Shown piece by piece: positions 33,468-43,283 of a stretch of DNA of 64,000 nucleotides. Origin of the DNA: Synanceia verrucosa (lineage: Eukaryota > Chordata > Actinopteri > Perciformes > Synanceiidae); assembly GCA_029721515.1 (NCBI GenBank), contig CM056550.1, positions 9,426,009 to 9,490,008 on the forward strand, read 5' to 3'. The notes beneath the pieces were generated by a model. The model had not been told where the DNA came from. It saw only the letters and a list, made by a program, of their open reading frames with translations, and ran no database searches. Position 1 is the first letter of the stretch. Each line of letters starts with the position of its first letter. The position numbers and the translations under genes are program-made.

Positions 33468-33631
33468 GCAAAAAAGATCTCTCAAACACTTACAATAAAG
33501 GTCCAAACAATGTTCGTCAAAAGCAAAAAAAAACTAGAACAAAAGAGGATTCCTGGTGTGTGGTGTCTCTGCTCCACTTCCTTGCCTCCTGCCTGCAGCT
33601 CTGTGCCTCTGGCTCCTCCCTGCTCACCAAG

Positions 33632-33661
33632 GGGCGTATGCAGGTTGGTGTGGCCGTAAGC
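33632..33661 (-). pseudogene. 5S_rRNA: 5S rRNA gene, 5' part (nt 1-30), split by element B1
   Basis: Consensus first 30 nt directly before the 5' end of B1. Confidence 0.95.
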
Positions 33662-33795
33662 GAATACAAATGCCACAAAGAGGCCTCTTAAGGATGCCGC
33701 AAAGTCTTTCTGACAACTTTTTTGGAGGTGTATAGTTTTTGTCTTTTATGACATGGGATGACATTTTTCTGCAGTTTTCCCCACTGTCAGTTGAA

Positions 33796-33905
33796 AAGCT
33801 TACAGCACCTGGTATTGCCAGGCGGTCTCCCATCCAGGTACTGACCAGGCCCGTCCGTGCTTAGCTTCCGAGATCAGATGTATTCAGGTTGGTGTGGCCG
33901 TAAGC
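33796..33905 (-). rRNA. 5S_rRNA: 5S rRNA gene, 10-bp deletion (class II)
   Basis: 110 nt; GAATACATCTG junction, like 1913-2022. Confidence 0.85.
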
Positions 33906-34038
33906 AAAGACAAACACCACAAAGGGGCCTTTCAAGGATGCCGCAAAGTCTTTCTGACGACTTTTTTCAAGCTGTATTGTTTTTGTCTTTTTTGACATGC
34001 GATGACATTTTTTGGCAGTTTTCCCACCGTCAGTTAAG

Positions 34039-34158
34039 AAGCTTACAGCACCTGGTATTCCCAGGCGGTCTCCCATCCAAGTACTGACCAGGCCCGTCCG
34101 TGCTTAGCCTCCGAGATCAGACGAGATCGGGCGTATGCAGGTTGGTGTGGCCGTAAGC
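34039..34158 (-). rRNA. 5S_rRNA: 5S rRNA gene
   Basis: 120 nt, A62; GAGGCTAAGC box A. Confidence 0.96.
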
Positions 34159-34294
34159 TAAACCAAATGCAACAAAGAGGCCTTTTAAGGATGCCGCAAA
34201 GTCTTTTTGACGACTTTTTTGGAGCTGTATTGAAGTTTTTGTCTTTTTTGACGTGCAATGACATTTTTTGTCAGTTTTTCCACCGTCAGTTGAA

Positions 34295-34414
34295 AAGCTT
34301 ACAGCACCTGGTACTCTCAGGCGGTCTCCCATCCAAGTACTGACCAAGCCCGTCTGTCCTTAGCTTCCGAGATCAGACGAGATCAGGCGTATGCAGGTAG
34401 GTGTGGCTGTAAGC
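34295..34414 (-). rRNA. 5S_rRNA: 5S rRNA gene
   Basis: 120 nt; GGACAGACGGGCTTGG, close to 2918-3037. Last copy before the gap. Confidence 0.94.
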
Positions 34415-34447
34415 GAAAACAAATGCCACAAAGGAGCCTTTTAAGGA

Positions 34448-34947
34448 NNNNNNNNNNNNNNNNNNNNNNNNNNNNNNNNNNNNNNNNNNNNNNNNNNNNN
34501 NNNNNNNNNNNNNNNNNNNNNNNNNNNNNNNNNNNNNNNNNNNNNNNNNNNNNNNNNNNNNNNNNNNNNNNNNNNNNNNNNNNNNNNNNNNNNNNNNNNN
34601 NNNNNNNNNNNNNNNNNNNNNNNNNNNNNNNNNNNNNNNNNNNNNNNNNNNNNNNNNNNNNNNNNNNNNNNNNNNNNNNNNNNNNNNNNNNNNNNNNNNN
34701 NNNNNNNNNNNNNNNNNNNNNNNNNNNNNNNNNNNNNNNNNNNNNNNNNNNNNNNNNNNNNNNNNNNNNNNNNNNNNNNNNNNNNNNNNNNNNNNNNNNN
34801 NNNNNNNNNNNNNNNNNNNNNNNNNNNNNNNNNNNNNNNNNNNNNNNNNNNNNNNNNNNNNNNNNNNNNNNNNNNNNNNNNNNNNNNNNNNNNNNNNNNN
34901 NNNNNNNNNNNNNNNNNNNNNNNNNNNNNNNNNNNNNNNNNNNNNNN
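34448..34947. other. assembly gap (500 N)
   Basis: Exactly 500 N, a round number typical of a placeholder for a gap of unknown size. The 5S genes point left before it and right after it. Confidence 0.98.
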
Positions 34948-35066
34948 CTTACGGCCACACCAACCTGCATAAGACGGATCTCGTCTGATCTCGGAAGCTA
35001 AGCACGGTTGCGCCTGGTCAGTACTTGGATGGGAGACAGCCTGGCAATACCAGGTGCTGTAAGCTT
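34948..35066 (+). rRNA. 5S_rRNA: 5S rRNA gene, nt 1 in gap
   Basis: 119 nt visible (nt 2-120). The target site reads GCATAAGACGGATC and nt 56-67 GCACGGTTGCGC; quality may be poor at the gap edge. Confidence 0.88.
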
Positions 35067-35195
35067 TTCAACTGACGGTGGGAAAACTGACAAAAAATGT
35101 CATCGCATGTCAAAAAAGATCAATACAGCTCCAAAAAAAGTCGTCAGAAAGACTTTGCGGCATCCTTAAAAGGCCCCTTTGTGGCAGATGTCTTC

Positions 35196-35315
35196 GCTTA
35201 TGGCCACAACAACCTGCATACGCCCGATCTCGTCTGATCTCAGAAACTAAGCACGGACGGGCCTGATCAGTACTTGGATGGGAGACCGCCTGGGAATACC
35301 AGGTGCTGTAAGCTT
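35196..35315 (+). rRNA. 5S_rRNA: 5S rRNA gene
   Basis: 120 nt, A62; starts GCTTATGG, AGAAACTAAGC box A. Confidence 0.94.
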
Positions 35316-35451
35316 TTCAACTGACAGTGGGAAAACTGCCAAAAAATGTCATCCCATGTCACAAAAGACAAAAACATCAATACATCTCCAAAAAAGTCGT
35401 CAGAAAGACTTTGCGGCATCCTTAAAAGGCCCCTTTGTGGCATTTGGTTTC

Positions 35452-35571
35452 CCTTACGGCCACACCAACCTGCATACGCCCGATCTCGTCTGATCTCGGA
35501 AGCTAAGCACAGACGGGCCTGGTCAGTACTTGGATGGGAGACCGCCTGGGAGTACCAGGTGCTGTAAGCTT
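35452..35571 (+). rRNA. 5S_rRNA: 5S rRNA gene
   Basis: 120 nt; starts CCTTACGG, GCACAGACGGGC. Confidence 0.95.
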
Positions 35572-35707
35572 TTCAACTGACGGTGGGAAAACTGACAAAA
35601 AATGTCATTGCACGTCAAAAAAGACAAAAACTTCAATACAGCTCCAAAAAAGTCGTCAAAAAGACTTTGCAGCATCCTTAAAAGGCCCCTTTGTGACATT
35701 TGTTTTC

Positions 35708-35827
35708 GCTTACGGCCACACCAACCTGCATACGCCCGATCTCGTCTGATCTCGGAAGCTAAGCACGGACGGGCCTGGTCAGTACTTGGATGGGAGACTG
35801 CCTGGCAATACCAGGTGCTGTAAGCTT
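35708..35827 (+). rRNA. 5S_rRNA: 5S rRNA gene
   Basis: 120 nt, A62; GACTGCCTGGCAATACC. Confidence 0.96.
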
Positions 35828-35962
35828 TTCAACTGACGGTGGGAAAACTGACTAAAAATGTCATTGCATGTCAAAAAAGACAAAAAGATCAATACAGCTC
35901 CAAAAAGTCGTCAGAAAGATTTTGCGGCATCCTTAAAAGGCCCCTTTGTGGCATTTGTTTTA

Positions 35963-36082
35963 GCTTACGGCCACACCAACCTGCATACGCCCGATCTCGT
36001 CTGATCTCGGAGGCTAAGCACGGACGGGCCTGGTCAGTACTTGGATGAGAGCCCGCCTGGGAATACCAGGCGCTGTAAGCTT
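35963..36082 (+). rRNA. 5S_rRNA: 5S rRNA gene
   Basis: 120 nt, A62; GATGAGAGCCC in box C, CAGGCGCTG. Confidence 0.95.
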
Positions 36083-36213
36083 TTCAACTGACGGTGGGAA
36101 AACGGCCAAAATGTCATCGCATGTCAAAAAGACAAAACATCAATCCAGCTCAAAAAAGTCGTCAGAAAGACTTTGCGGCATCCTTAAAAGGCCCCTTTGT
36201 GGCATTTGGTTTC

Positions 36214-36333
36214 CCTTACGGCCACACCAACCTGCATACGCCCGATCTCGTCTGATTTCGGAGGCTAAGCACGGACGGGCCTGGTCAGTATTTGGACAGG
36301 AGACCGCCTGGGAATACCAGGTGCTGTAAGCTT
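36214..36333 (+). rRNA. 5S_rRNA: 5S rRNA gene
   Basis: 120 nt, A62; GATTTCGG, AGTATTTGGACAGG. Confidence 0.94.
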
Positions 36334-36469
36334 TTCAACTGACGGTGGGAAAACTGCCAAAAAATGTCATCGCATGTCAAAAAAGACAAAAACATCAATA
36401 CATCTCCAAAAAAGTCGTCAGAAAGACTTTGCGGCATCCTTAAAAGGCTCCTTTGTGGCGTTTGTTTTC

Positions 36470-36589
36470 ACTTACGGCCACACCAACCTGCATACGCCTG
36501 ATCTCGTCTGATCTCGGAAGCTAAGCACGGACGGGCCTGGTCAGTACTTGGATGGGAGACTGCCTGGGAATACCAGGTGCTGTAAGCTT
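36470..36589 (+). rRNA. 5S_rRNA: 5S rRNA gene
   Basis: 120 nt, A62; starts ACTTACGG, CGCCTGATC. Confidence 0.95.
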
Positions 36590-36717
36590 TTCAACTGACG
36601 GTGGGAAAACTGACAAAAAATGTCATCGCATGTCAAAAAAGATCAATACAGCTCCAAAAAAGTCGTCAGAAAGACTTTGCGGCATCCTTAAAAGGCCCCT
36701 TTGTGGCATTTGTCTTC

Positions 36718-36837
36718 GCTTACGGCCACACCAACCTGCATACGCCCGATCTCGTCTGATCTCAGAAGCTAAGCACGGACGGGCCTGGTCAGTACTTGGA
36801 TGGGAGACCGCCTGGCAATACCAGGTGCTGTAAGCTT
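36718..36837 (+). rRNA. 5S_rRNA: 5S rRNA gene
   Basis: 120 nt, A62; CTGGCAATACC, nearly the same as 38746-38865. Confidence 0.96.
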
Positions 36838-36973
36838 TTCAACTGACAGTGGGAAAACTGCCAAAAAATGTCATCGCATGTCAAAAAAGACAAAAACATC
36901 AATACAGCTCTAAAAAAGTCGTCAGAAAGACTTTGCGGCATCCTTAAAAGGCCCCTTTGTGGCATTCGGTTTA

Positions 36974-37093
36974 GCTTACGGCCACACCAACCTGCATACG
37001 CCCGATCTCGTCTGATCTCGGAGGCTAAGCACGGACGGGCCTGGTCAGTACTTGGATGGGAGACCGCCTGGGAATACCAGGTGCTGTAAGCTT
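36974..37093 (+). rRNA. 5S_rRNA: 5S rRNA gene
   Basis: 120 nt, A62, GAGGCTAAGC; same as 39002-39121. Confidence 0.97.
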
Positions 37094-37221
37094 TTTAACT
37101 GACGGTGGGAAAACTGCCAAAAAATGTCATCGCATGTCAAAAAAGACAAATACATCTCCATAAAAGTCGTCAGAAAGACTTTGCGGCATCCTGAAAAGGC
37201 TCCTTTGTGGCATTTGGTTTC

Positions 37222-37341
37222 ACTTACGGCCTCACCAACCTGCATACGCCCGATCTCGTCTGATCTCGGAGGCTAAGCACGGACGGGCCTGGTCAGTACT
37301 TGGATGGGAGACCGCCTGGGAATGCCAGGTGCTGTAAGCTT
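37222..37341 (+). rRNA. 5S_rRNA: 5S rRNA gene
   Basis: 120 nt, A62; GGCCTCACC, GGGAATGCC. Confidence 0.95.
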
Positions 37342-37474
37342 TTCAACTGACAGTGGGAAAACTGCCAAAAAATGTCATCGCGTGTCAAAAAAGTCAAAAA
37401 CAATACAGCTCCAAAAAAGTCGTCAGAAAGCCTTTGCGGCATCCTTAAAAGGCCCCTTTGTGGCATTTGTCTTC

Positions 37475-37594
37475 GCTTACGGCCACACGAACCTGCATAC
37501 GCCCGATCTCGTCTGATCTCGGAAGCTAAGCACGGATGGGCCTGGTCAGTACTTGGATGGGAGACCGCCTGGGAATACCAGGTGCTGTAAGCTT
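37475..37594 (+). rRNA. 5S_rRNA: 5S rRNA gene
   Basis: 120 nt; GCACGGATGGGC, CACACGAACC. Confidence 0.95.
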
Positions 37595-37730
37595 TTCAAC
37601 TGACGGTGGGAAAACTGACAAAAAATGTCATCGCATCTCAAAAAAGACAAAAACATCAATACAGCTCCAAAAAAGTCGTCAGAAAGATTTTGCGGCATCC
37701 TTAAAAGGCCCCTTTGTGGCTTTTGTCTTC

Positions 37731-37850
37731 CCTTACGGCCACACCAACCTGCATACGCCCGATCTCGTCTGATCTCGGAAGCGAAGCACGGTCGGGCCTG
37801 GTCAGTACTTGGATGGGAGACCGCCTGGGAATACCAGGTGCTGTAAGCTT
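37731..37850 (+). rRNA. 5S_rRNA: 5S rRNA gene
   Basis: 120 nt, T62; AAGCGAAGC box A. Confidence 0.95.
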
Positions 37851-37986
37851 TTCAACTGACGGTGGGAAAACTGCCAAAAAATGTCATCGCCTGTCAAAAA
37901 AGACAAAAACATCAATACAGCTCCAAAAAAGTCATCAGAAAGACTTTGCGGCATCCTTAAAGGGCTCCTTTGTGGCGTTTGTTTTC

Positions 37987-38106
37987 GCTTGCGGCCACAC
38001 CTACCTGCATACGCCCGATCTCGTCTGATCTCGGAAGCTAAGCATGGACGGGCCTGGTCAGTATTTAGATGGAAGACCGCCTGGGAATACCAGGTGCTGT
38101 AAGCTT
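37987..38106 (+). rRNA. 5S_rRNA: 5S rRNA gene
   Basis: 120 nt; GCATGGACGGGC, TATTTAGATGGAAG in box C. Confidence 0.93.
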
Positions 38107-38242
38107 TTCAACTGACGGTGGGAAAACTGCCAAAAAATGTCATCGCATTTCAAAAAAAACAAAAACATCAATACATCTCCAAAAAAGTCGTCAGAAAGAC
38201 TTTGCGGCATCCTTAAAAGGCCCCTTTGTGGCATTTGGTTTC

Positions 38243-38362
38243 CCTTACGGCCACACCAACCTGCATACGCCCGATCTCGTCTGATTTCGGAGGCTAAGCA
38301 CGGACGGGCATGGTCAGTACTTGGATGAGAGACCGCCTGGGAATACCAGGTGCTGTAAGCTT
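38243..38362 (+). rRNA. 5S_rRNA: 5S rRNA gene
   Basis: 120 nt; GGGCATGGTC, GATGAGAGACC. Confidence 0.94.
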
Positions 38363-38498
38363 TTCAACTGACGGTGGGAAAACTGCCAAAAAATGTCATC
38401 GCATGTCAAAAAAGACAAAAACATCAATACATCTCCAAAAAAGTCGTCAGAAAGACTTTGCGGCATCCTTAAAATGCCCCTTTGTGGCATTTGGTTTC

Positions 38499-38618
38499 GC
38501 TTACGGCCACACCAACCTGCATACGCCTGATCTCGTCTGATCTCGGAAGCTAAGCACGGACGGGCCTGGTCAGTACTTGGATGGGACACTGCCTGGGAAT
38601 ACCAGATGCTGTAAGCTT
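38499..38618 (+). rRNA. 5S_rRNA: 5S rRNA gene
   Basis: 120 nt, A62; GGGACACTGCC, ACCAGATGC. Confidence 0.94.
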
Positions 38619-38745
38619 TTCAACTGACGGTGGCAAAACTGACAAAAATGTCATCGCATGTCAAAAAAGATCAATACAGCTCCAAAAAAGTCGTCAGAAA
38701 GACTTTGCGGCATCCTTAAAAGGCCCCTTTGTGGCATTCGTCTTC

Positions 38746-38865
38746 GCTTACGGCCACACCAACCTGCATACGCCCGATCTCGTCTGATCTCAGAAGCTAA
38801 GCACGGACGGGCCTGCTCAGTACTTGGATGGGAGACCGCCTGGCAATACCAGGTGCTGTAAGCTT
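38746..38865 (+). rRNA. 5S_rRNA: 5S rRNA gene
   Basis: 120 nt, A62; GCCTGCTCAG. Confidence 0.96.
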
Positions 38866-38971
38866 TTCAACTGACAGTGGGAAAACTGCCAAAAAATGTC
38901 ATCGCATGTCAAAAAAGACAAAAACATCAATACAGCTCTAAAAAAGTCGTCAGAAAGACTTTGCGGCATCC

Positions 38972-38977
38972 TTAAAA
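38972..38977 (+). promoter_or_regulatory. TATA-like -30 box of 5S unit (representative, plus strand)
   Basis: TTAAAA at -30 to -25 of the gene starting at 39002, spaced as in the minus-strand units. Confidence 0.75.
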
Positions 38978-39001
38978 GGCCCCTTTGTGGCATTCGGTTT
39001 A

Positions 39002-39121
39002 GCTTACGGCCACACCAACCTGCATACGCCCGATCTCGTCTGATCTCGGAGGCTAAGCACGGACGGGCCTGGTCAGTACTTGGATGGGAGACCGCCTGGG
39101 AATACCAGGTGCTGTAAGCTT
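39002..39121 (+). rRNA. 5S_rRNA: 5S rRNA gene
   Basis: 120 nt, A62, consensus with GAGGCTAAGC box A. Confidence 0.97.
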
Positions 39122-39124
39122 TTT
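39120..39124 (+). terminator. RNA polymerase III T-run terminator (representative)
   Basis: The gene ends GTAAGC followed by five T; other units have four. A T-run in the non-template strand is the usual Pol III stop. Confidence 0.75.
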
Positions 39125-39254
39125 AACTGACGGTGGGAAAACTGCCAAAAAATGTCATCGCATGTCAAAAAAGACAAAAACAATACAGCTCCGAAAAAGT
39201 TGTCAGAAAGACTTTGCGGCATCCTTAAGAGGCCCCTTTGTGGCATTTGGTTTA

Positions 39255-39364
39255 GCTTACGGCCACACCAACCTGCATTCGTCTGATCTCGGAGGCTAAG
39301 CACGGACGGGCCTGGTCAGTACTTGGATGGGAGACCGCCTGGGAATACCAGGTGCTGTAAGCTT
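39255..39364 (+). rRNA. 5S_rRNA: 5S rRNA gene, 10-bp deletion (class I)
   Basis: 110 nt; GCATTCGTCTG junction. Confidence 0.86.
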
Positions 39365-39497
39365 TTCAACTGACGGTGGGAAAACTGCCAAAAAATGTCA
39401 TCGCATGTCAAAAAAGACAAAAACAATACAGCTCCGAAAAACTTGTCAGAAAGACTTTGCGGCATCCTTAAAAGGCCCCTTTGTGGCATTTGGTTTC

Positions 39498-39607
39498 GCT
39501 TACGGCCACACCAACCTGCATTCGTCTGATCTCGGAGGCTAAGCACGGACGGGCCTGGTAAGTACTTGGATGGGAGACCGCCTGGGAATACCAGGTGCTG
39601 TAAGCTT
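39498..39607 (+). rRNA. 5S_rRNA: 5S rRNA gene, 10-bp deletion (class I)
   Basis: 110 nt; GCATTCGTCTG with GGTAAGTACTTGG haplotype. Confidence 0.86.
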
Positions 39608-39743
39608 TTCAACTGATGGTGGGAAAACTGCCAAAAAATGTCATTGCATGTCAAAAAAGACAAAAACTTCAATACAGCTCCAAAAAAGTCGTCAGGAAGA
39701 ATTTGCGGCATCCTTAAAAGGCCCCTTTGTGGCATTTGGTTTC

Positions 39744-39863
39744 CCTTACGGCCACACCAACCTGCATACGCCCGATCTCGTCTGATCTCGGAGGCTAAGC
39801 ACGGAGGGGCCTGGTCAGTACTTGGATGGGAGACCGCCTGGGAATACCAGGTGCTGTAAGCTT
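39744..39863 (+). rRNA. 5S_rRNA: 5S rRNA gene
   Basis: 120 nt; GCACGGAGGGGC, starts CCTTACGG. Confidence 0.95.
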
Positions 39864-39999
39864 TTCAACTGACGGTGGGAAAACTGCCAAAAAATGTCTT
39901 CGCATGTCAAAAAAAACAAAAACTTCAATACAACTCCAAAAAAGTCGTCAGAAAGACTTTGCGGCATCCTTAAAAGGCCCATTTGTGGCAGATGTCTTT

Positions 40000-40109
40000 G
40001 CTTATGGCCACACCAACCTGCATACGCCCGATCTCGGAGGCTAAGCACGGACAGGTTTGGTAAGTACTTGGATGGGAGACCGCCTGGGAATACCAGGTGC
40101 TGTAAGCTT
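40000..40109 (+). rRNA. 5S_rRNA: 5S rRNA gene, 10-bp deletion (class III)
   Basis: 110 nt; one GATCTCG repeat missing; GGACAGGTTTGG. Confidence 0.84.
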
Positions 40110-40245
40110 TTCAACTGATGGTGGGAAAACTGCCAAAAAATGTCATCGCATGTCAAAAAAGACAAAAACATCAATACATCTCCAAAAAAGTCGTCAGGAA
40201 GAATTGGCGGCATCCTTAAAAGGCCCCTTTGTGGCATTTGTTTTG

Positions 40246-40355
40246 TCTTACGGCCACACCAACCTGCATACGCCGGATCTCGGAAGCTAAGCACGGACGG
40301 GCCTGGTCAGTACTTGGATGGGAGACCGCCTGGGAGTACTAGGTGCTGTAAGCTT
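40246..40355 (+). rRNA. 5S_rRNA: 5S rRNA gene, 10-bp deletion (class III)
   Basis: 110 nt; CGCCGGATCTCGGAAGC, starts TCTTACGG. Confidence 0.84.
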
Positions 40356-40491
40356 TTCAACTGACGGTGGGAAAACTGCCAAAAAATGTCATCGCATGTC
40401 AAAAAAGACAAAAACTTCAATACAGCTCCAAAAAAGTTGTCAAAAAGACTTTGCGGCATCCTTAAAAGGCCCCTTTGTGACATTTGTTTTC

Positions 40492-40611
40492 GCTTACGGC
40501 CCCACCAACCTGCATACGCCCGATCTCGTCTGATCTCGGAAGCTAAGCACGGTCGGGCCTGGTCAGTACTTGGATGGGAGACTGCCTGGGAATACCAGGT
40601 GCTGTAAGCAT
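40492..40611 (+). rRNA. 5S_rRNA: 5S rRNA gene
   Basis: 120 nt, T62; ends AAGCAT, weakening the terminator T-run. Confidence 0.95.
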
Positions 40612-40747
40612 TTCAACTGACGGTGGGAAAACTGCCAAAAAATGTCATCGCATGACAAAAAAGACAAAAGCATCAATACAGCCCCAAAAAAGTCGTCAGA
40701 AAGACTTTGCGGCATCCTTAAAAGGCCCCTTTGTGGCATTTGTCTTC

Positions 40748-40867
40748 CCTTACGGCCACACCAACCTGCATACGCCCGATCTCGTCTGATCTCGGAAGCT
40801 AAGCACGGACGGGACTGGTCAGTACTTGGATGGGAGACCGCCTGGGAATACCAGGTGCTGTAAGCTT
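40748..40867 (+). rRNA. 5S_rRNA: 5S rRNA gene
   Basis: 120 nt; GACGGGACTGG, starts CCTTACGG. Confidence 0.95.
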
Positions 40868-41000
40868 TTCAACTGACGGTGGGAAAACTGCCAAAAAATG
40901 TCATCGCATGTCAAAAAAGACAAAAACAATACAGCTTGAAAAAAGTCGTCAGAAAGACTTTGCGGCATCCTTAAAAGGCCCCTTTGTGGCATTTGTCTTC

Positions 41001-41110
41001 GCTTACGGCCACACCAACCTGCATACGTCTGATCTCGGAAGCTAAGCACAGACGGGCCTGGTCAGTACTTGGATGGGAGACCGCCTGGGAGTACCAGGTG
41101 CTGTAAGCTT
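41001..41110 (+). rRNA. 5S_rRNA: 5S rRNA gene, 10-bp deletion (class II)
   Basis: 110 nt; GCATACGTCTG junction; GCACAGACGGGC. Confidence 0.86.
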
Positions 41111-41248
41111 TTCAAATGACGGAGGAAAAACTGACAAAAAATGTCATTGCACGTCAAAAAAGACAAAAACTTCAATACAGCTCCAAAAAAGTCGTCAAAA
41201 AGACTTTGCAGCATCCTTAAAAGGCCCCTTTGTGACCTTTTTTTTTTT

Positions 41249-41368
41249 GCTTACGGCCACACCAACCTGCATACGCCCGATCCCGTCTGATCTCGGAAGC
41301 TAAGCACGGACGGGCCTGGTCAGTACTTGGATGGGAGACCGCCTGGGAATACCAGGTGCTGTAAGCTT
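41249..41368 (+). rRNA. 5S_rRNA: 5S rRNA gene
   Basis: 120 nt, A62; GATCCCGTCTG. A ten-base T-run lies just upstream. Confidence 0.95.
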
Positions 41369-41504
41369 TTCAACTGACGGTGGGAAAACTGCCAAAAAAT
41401 GTCATCGCCTGTCAAAAAAGACAAAAACATCAATACAGCCCCAAAAAAGTTGTCAGAAAGACTTTGCGGCATCCTTAAAAGGCTCCTTTGTGGCATTTGT
41501 TTTC

Positions 41505-41624
41505 GCTTACGGCCACACCTACCTGCATACACCCGATCTCGTCTGATCTCGGAAGCTAAGCACGGACGGGCCTGGTCAGTACTTGGATGGGAGACCGCCT
41601 GGGAATACCAGGTGCTGTAAGCTT
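41505..41624 (+). rRNA. 5S_rRNA: 5S rRNA gene
   Basis: 120 nt, A62; CCTACCTGCATACACCC. Confidence 0.95.
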
Positions 41625-41757
41625 TTCAACTGACGGTGGGAAAACTGCCAAAAAATGTCATCGCATGTCAAAAAAGACAAAAACAATACAGCTCCAAAAA
41701 AGTCGTCAGAAAGACTTTGCGGCATCCTTCAAAGGCCCCTTTGTGGCATTTGGTTTC

Positions 41758-41867
41758 GCTTACGGCCACACCAACCTGCATTCGTCTGATCTCGGAGACT
41801 CAGCACGGACGGGCCTGGTAAGTACTTGGATGGGAGACCCCCTGGGAATACCAGGTGCTGTAAGCTT
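41758..41867 (+). rRNA. 5S_rRNA: 5S rRNA gene, 10-bp deletion (class I)
   Basis: 110 nt; GCATTCGTCTG, GAGACTCAGC box A. Confidence 0.84.
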
Positions 41868-42003
41868 TTCAACTGACGGTGGGAAAACTGCCAAAAAATG
41901 TCATCACCTGTCAAAAAAGACAAAAACATCAATACAGCCCCAAAAAAGTCGTCAGAAAGACTTTGCGGCATCCTTAAAAGGCCGCTTTGTGGCATTTGTC
42001 TTC

Positions 42004-42123
42004 GCTTACGGCCACACCAACCTGCATGCGCCCGATCTCGTCTGATCTCAGAAGCTAAGCACAGACGGGACTGGTCAGTACTTGGATGGGAGACCGCCTG
42101 GGAATACCAGGTGCTGTAAGCTT
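42004..42123 (+). rRNA. 5S_rRNA: 5S rRNA gene
   Basis: 120 nt; GCACAGACGGGAC, GCATGCGCCC. Confidence 0.95.
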
Positions 42124-42256
42124 TTCAACTGATGGTGGGAAAACTGCCAAAAAATGTCATCGCATGTCAAAAAAGACAAAAACAATACAGCTCCAAAAAA
42201 GTTGTCAGAAAGACTTTGCGGCATCCTTAAAAGGCCTCTTTGTGGCATTTGTCTTC

Positions 42257-42366
42257 GCTTACGGCCACACCTACCTGCAATCGTCTGATCTCAGAAGCTA
42301 AGCACGGACGGGCCTGGTCAGTACTTGGATAAGAGACCGCCTGGCAATACCAGGTGCTGTAAGCTT
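42257..42366 (+). rRNA. 5S_rRNA: 5S rRNA gene, 10-bp deletion (class I variant)
   Basis: 110 nt; GCAATCGTCTG junction; TTGGATAAGAGACC. Confidence 0.84.
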
Positions 42367-42499
42367 TTCAACTGACGGTGGGAAAACTGCCAAAAAATGT
42401 CATCGCATGTCAAAAAAGACAAAAACAATACAGCTCCAAAAAAGTCGTCAGAAAGACTTTGCGGCATCCTTAAAAGGCCCCTTTGTGGAATTTGGTTTC

Positions 42500-42619
42500 G
42501 CTTACGGCCACACCAACCTGCATACGCCCGATCTCGTCTGATCTCGGAAGCTAAGCACGGTCGGGCCTGGTCAGTACTTGTCTGGGAGACCGCCTGGGAA
42601 TACCAGGTGCTGTAAGCTT
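42500..42619 (+). rRNA. 5S_rRNA: 5S rRNA gene
   Basis: 120 nt, T62; ACTTGTCTGGG in box C. Confidence 0.95.
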
Positions 42620-42754
42620 TTCAACTGACGGTGGGAAAACTGCAAAAAATGTCATCGCCTGTCAAAAAAGACAAAAACATCAATACAGCCCCAAAAAAGT
42701 TGTCAGAAAGACTTTGCGGCATCCTTAAAAGGCTCCTTTGTGGCGTTTGTTTTC

Positions 42755-42874
42755 GCTTACGGCCACACCTACCTGCATACACCCGATCTCGTCTGATCTC
42801 GGAAGCTAAGCACGGACGGGCCTGGTCAGTACTTGGATGAGAGACCGCCTGAGAATACCAGGTGCTGTAAGCTT
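42755..42874 (+). rRNA. 5S_rRNA: 5S rRNA gene
   Basis: 120 nt, A62; GATGAGAGACC and CTGAGAATACC. Confidence 0.95.
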
Positions 42875-43007
42875 TTCAACTGACGGTGGGAAAACTGCCA
42901 AAAAATGTCATCGCATGTCAAAAAAGTCAAAAACAATACAGCTCCAAAAAAGTCGTCAGAAAGACTTTGCGGCATCCTTAAAAGGCCCCTTTATGGCATT
43001 TGTCTTC

Positions 43008-43117
43008 GCTGACGGCCACACCAACCTGCATTCGTCTGATCTCGGAAGCTAAGCACGGACGGGCCTGGTCAGTACTTGGATGGGAGACCGCCTGGCAATA
43101 CCAGGTGCTATAAGCTT
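43008..43117 (+). rRNA. 5S_rRNA: 5S rRNA gene, 10-bp deletion (class I)
   Basis: 110 nt; GCATTCGTCTG, starts GCTGACGG, GCTATAAGC end. Confidence 0.85.
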
Positions 43118-43253
43118 TTCAACTGACAGTGGGAAAACTGCCAAAAAATGTCATCCCATGTCAAAAAAGACAAAAACATCAATACATCTCCAAAGAAGTC
43201 GTCAGAAAGACTTTGCGGCATCCTTAAAAGGCCCCTTTGTGGCATTTGGTTTG

Positions 43254-43283
43254 GCTTACGGCCACACCAACCTGCATACGCCC
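43254..43283 (+). pseudogene. 5S_rRNA: 5S rRNA gene, 5' part (nt 1-30), split by element A3
   Basis: Consensus nt 1-30; continues at 48725. Confidence 0.96.

Larger units (their letters stand above)
27849..33631 (-). mobile_element. Mutsu-like non-LTR retrotransposon, family B copy 1 (B1)
   Basis: A 5783-bp full-length element read leftward, starting CTTGGTGAGCAGG and ending in an A tail preceded by AATAAATAAAG. It is flanked by CATACGCCC (5S nt 22-30). Layout: 5' UTR with hairpin, ORF1 (31978-33412), ORF2 (28069-31929). Proteins are related to family A (ORF1 shares FRVIHDRQVKVCR and GLPAY blocks) but DNA outside the conserved blocks is unlike A. Many frameshifts, and the RT active site is changed. 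Confidence 0.92.
33632..34447 (-). repeat. 5S rDNA tandem array, block 4, ending at assembly gap
   Basis: Three units, then a spacer that stops at the N run. This is the last minus-strand 5S DNA in the window. Confidence 0.95.
34948..43283 (+). repeat. 5S rDNA tandem array, block 5
   Basis: Thirty-three units now transcribed rightward, ending in the 5' half-gene that holds retrotransposon A3. Deletion-class genes are common between 39255 and 43117 (8 of 16). Confidence 0.97.

Noticed and set aside
1..34447. CRISPR-like regular repeats
   Set aside because: The period is about 250 bp and the repeat is a 5S gene with its spacer; no short repeats with unique spacers.
34383..35001. Frames of about 190 codons crossing the N run
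   Set aside because: They consist almost wholly of unknown bases.
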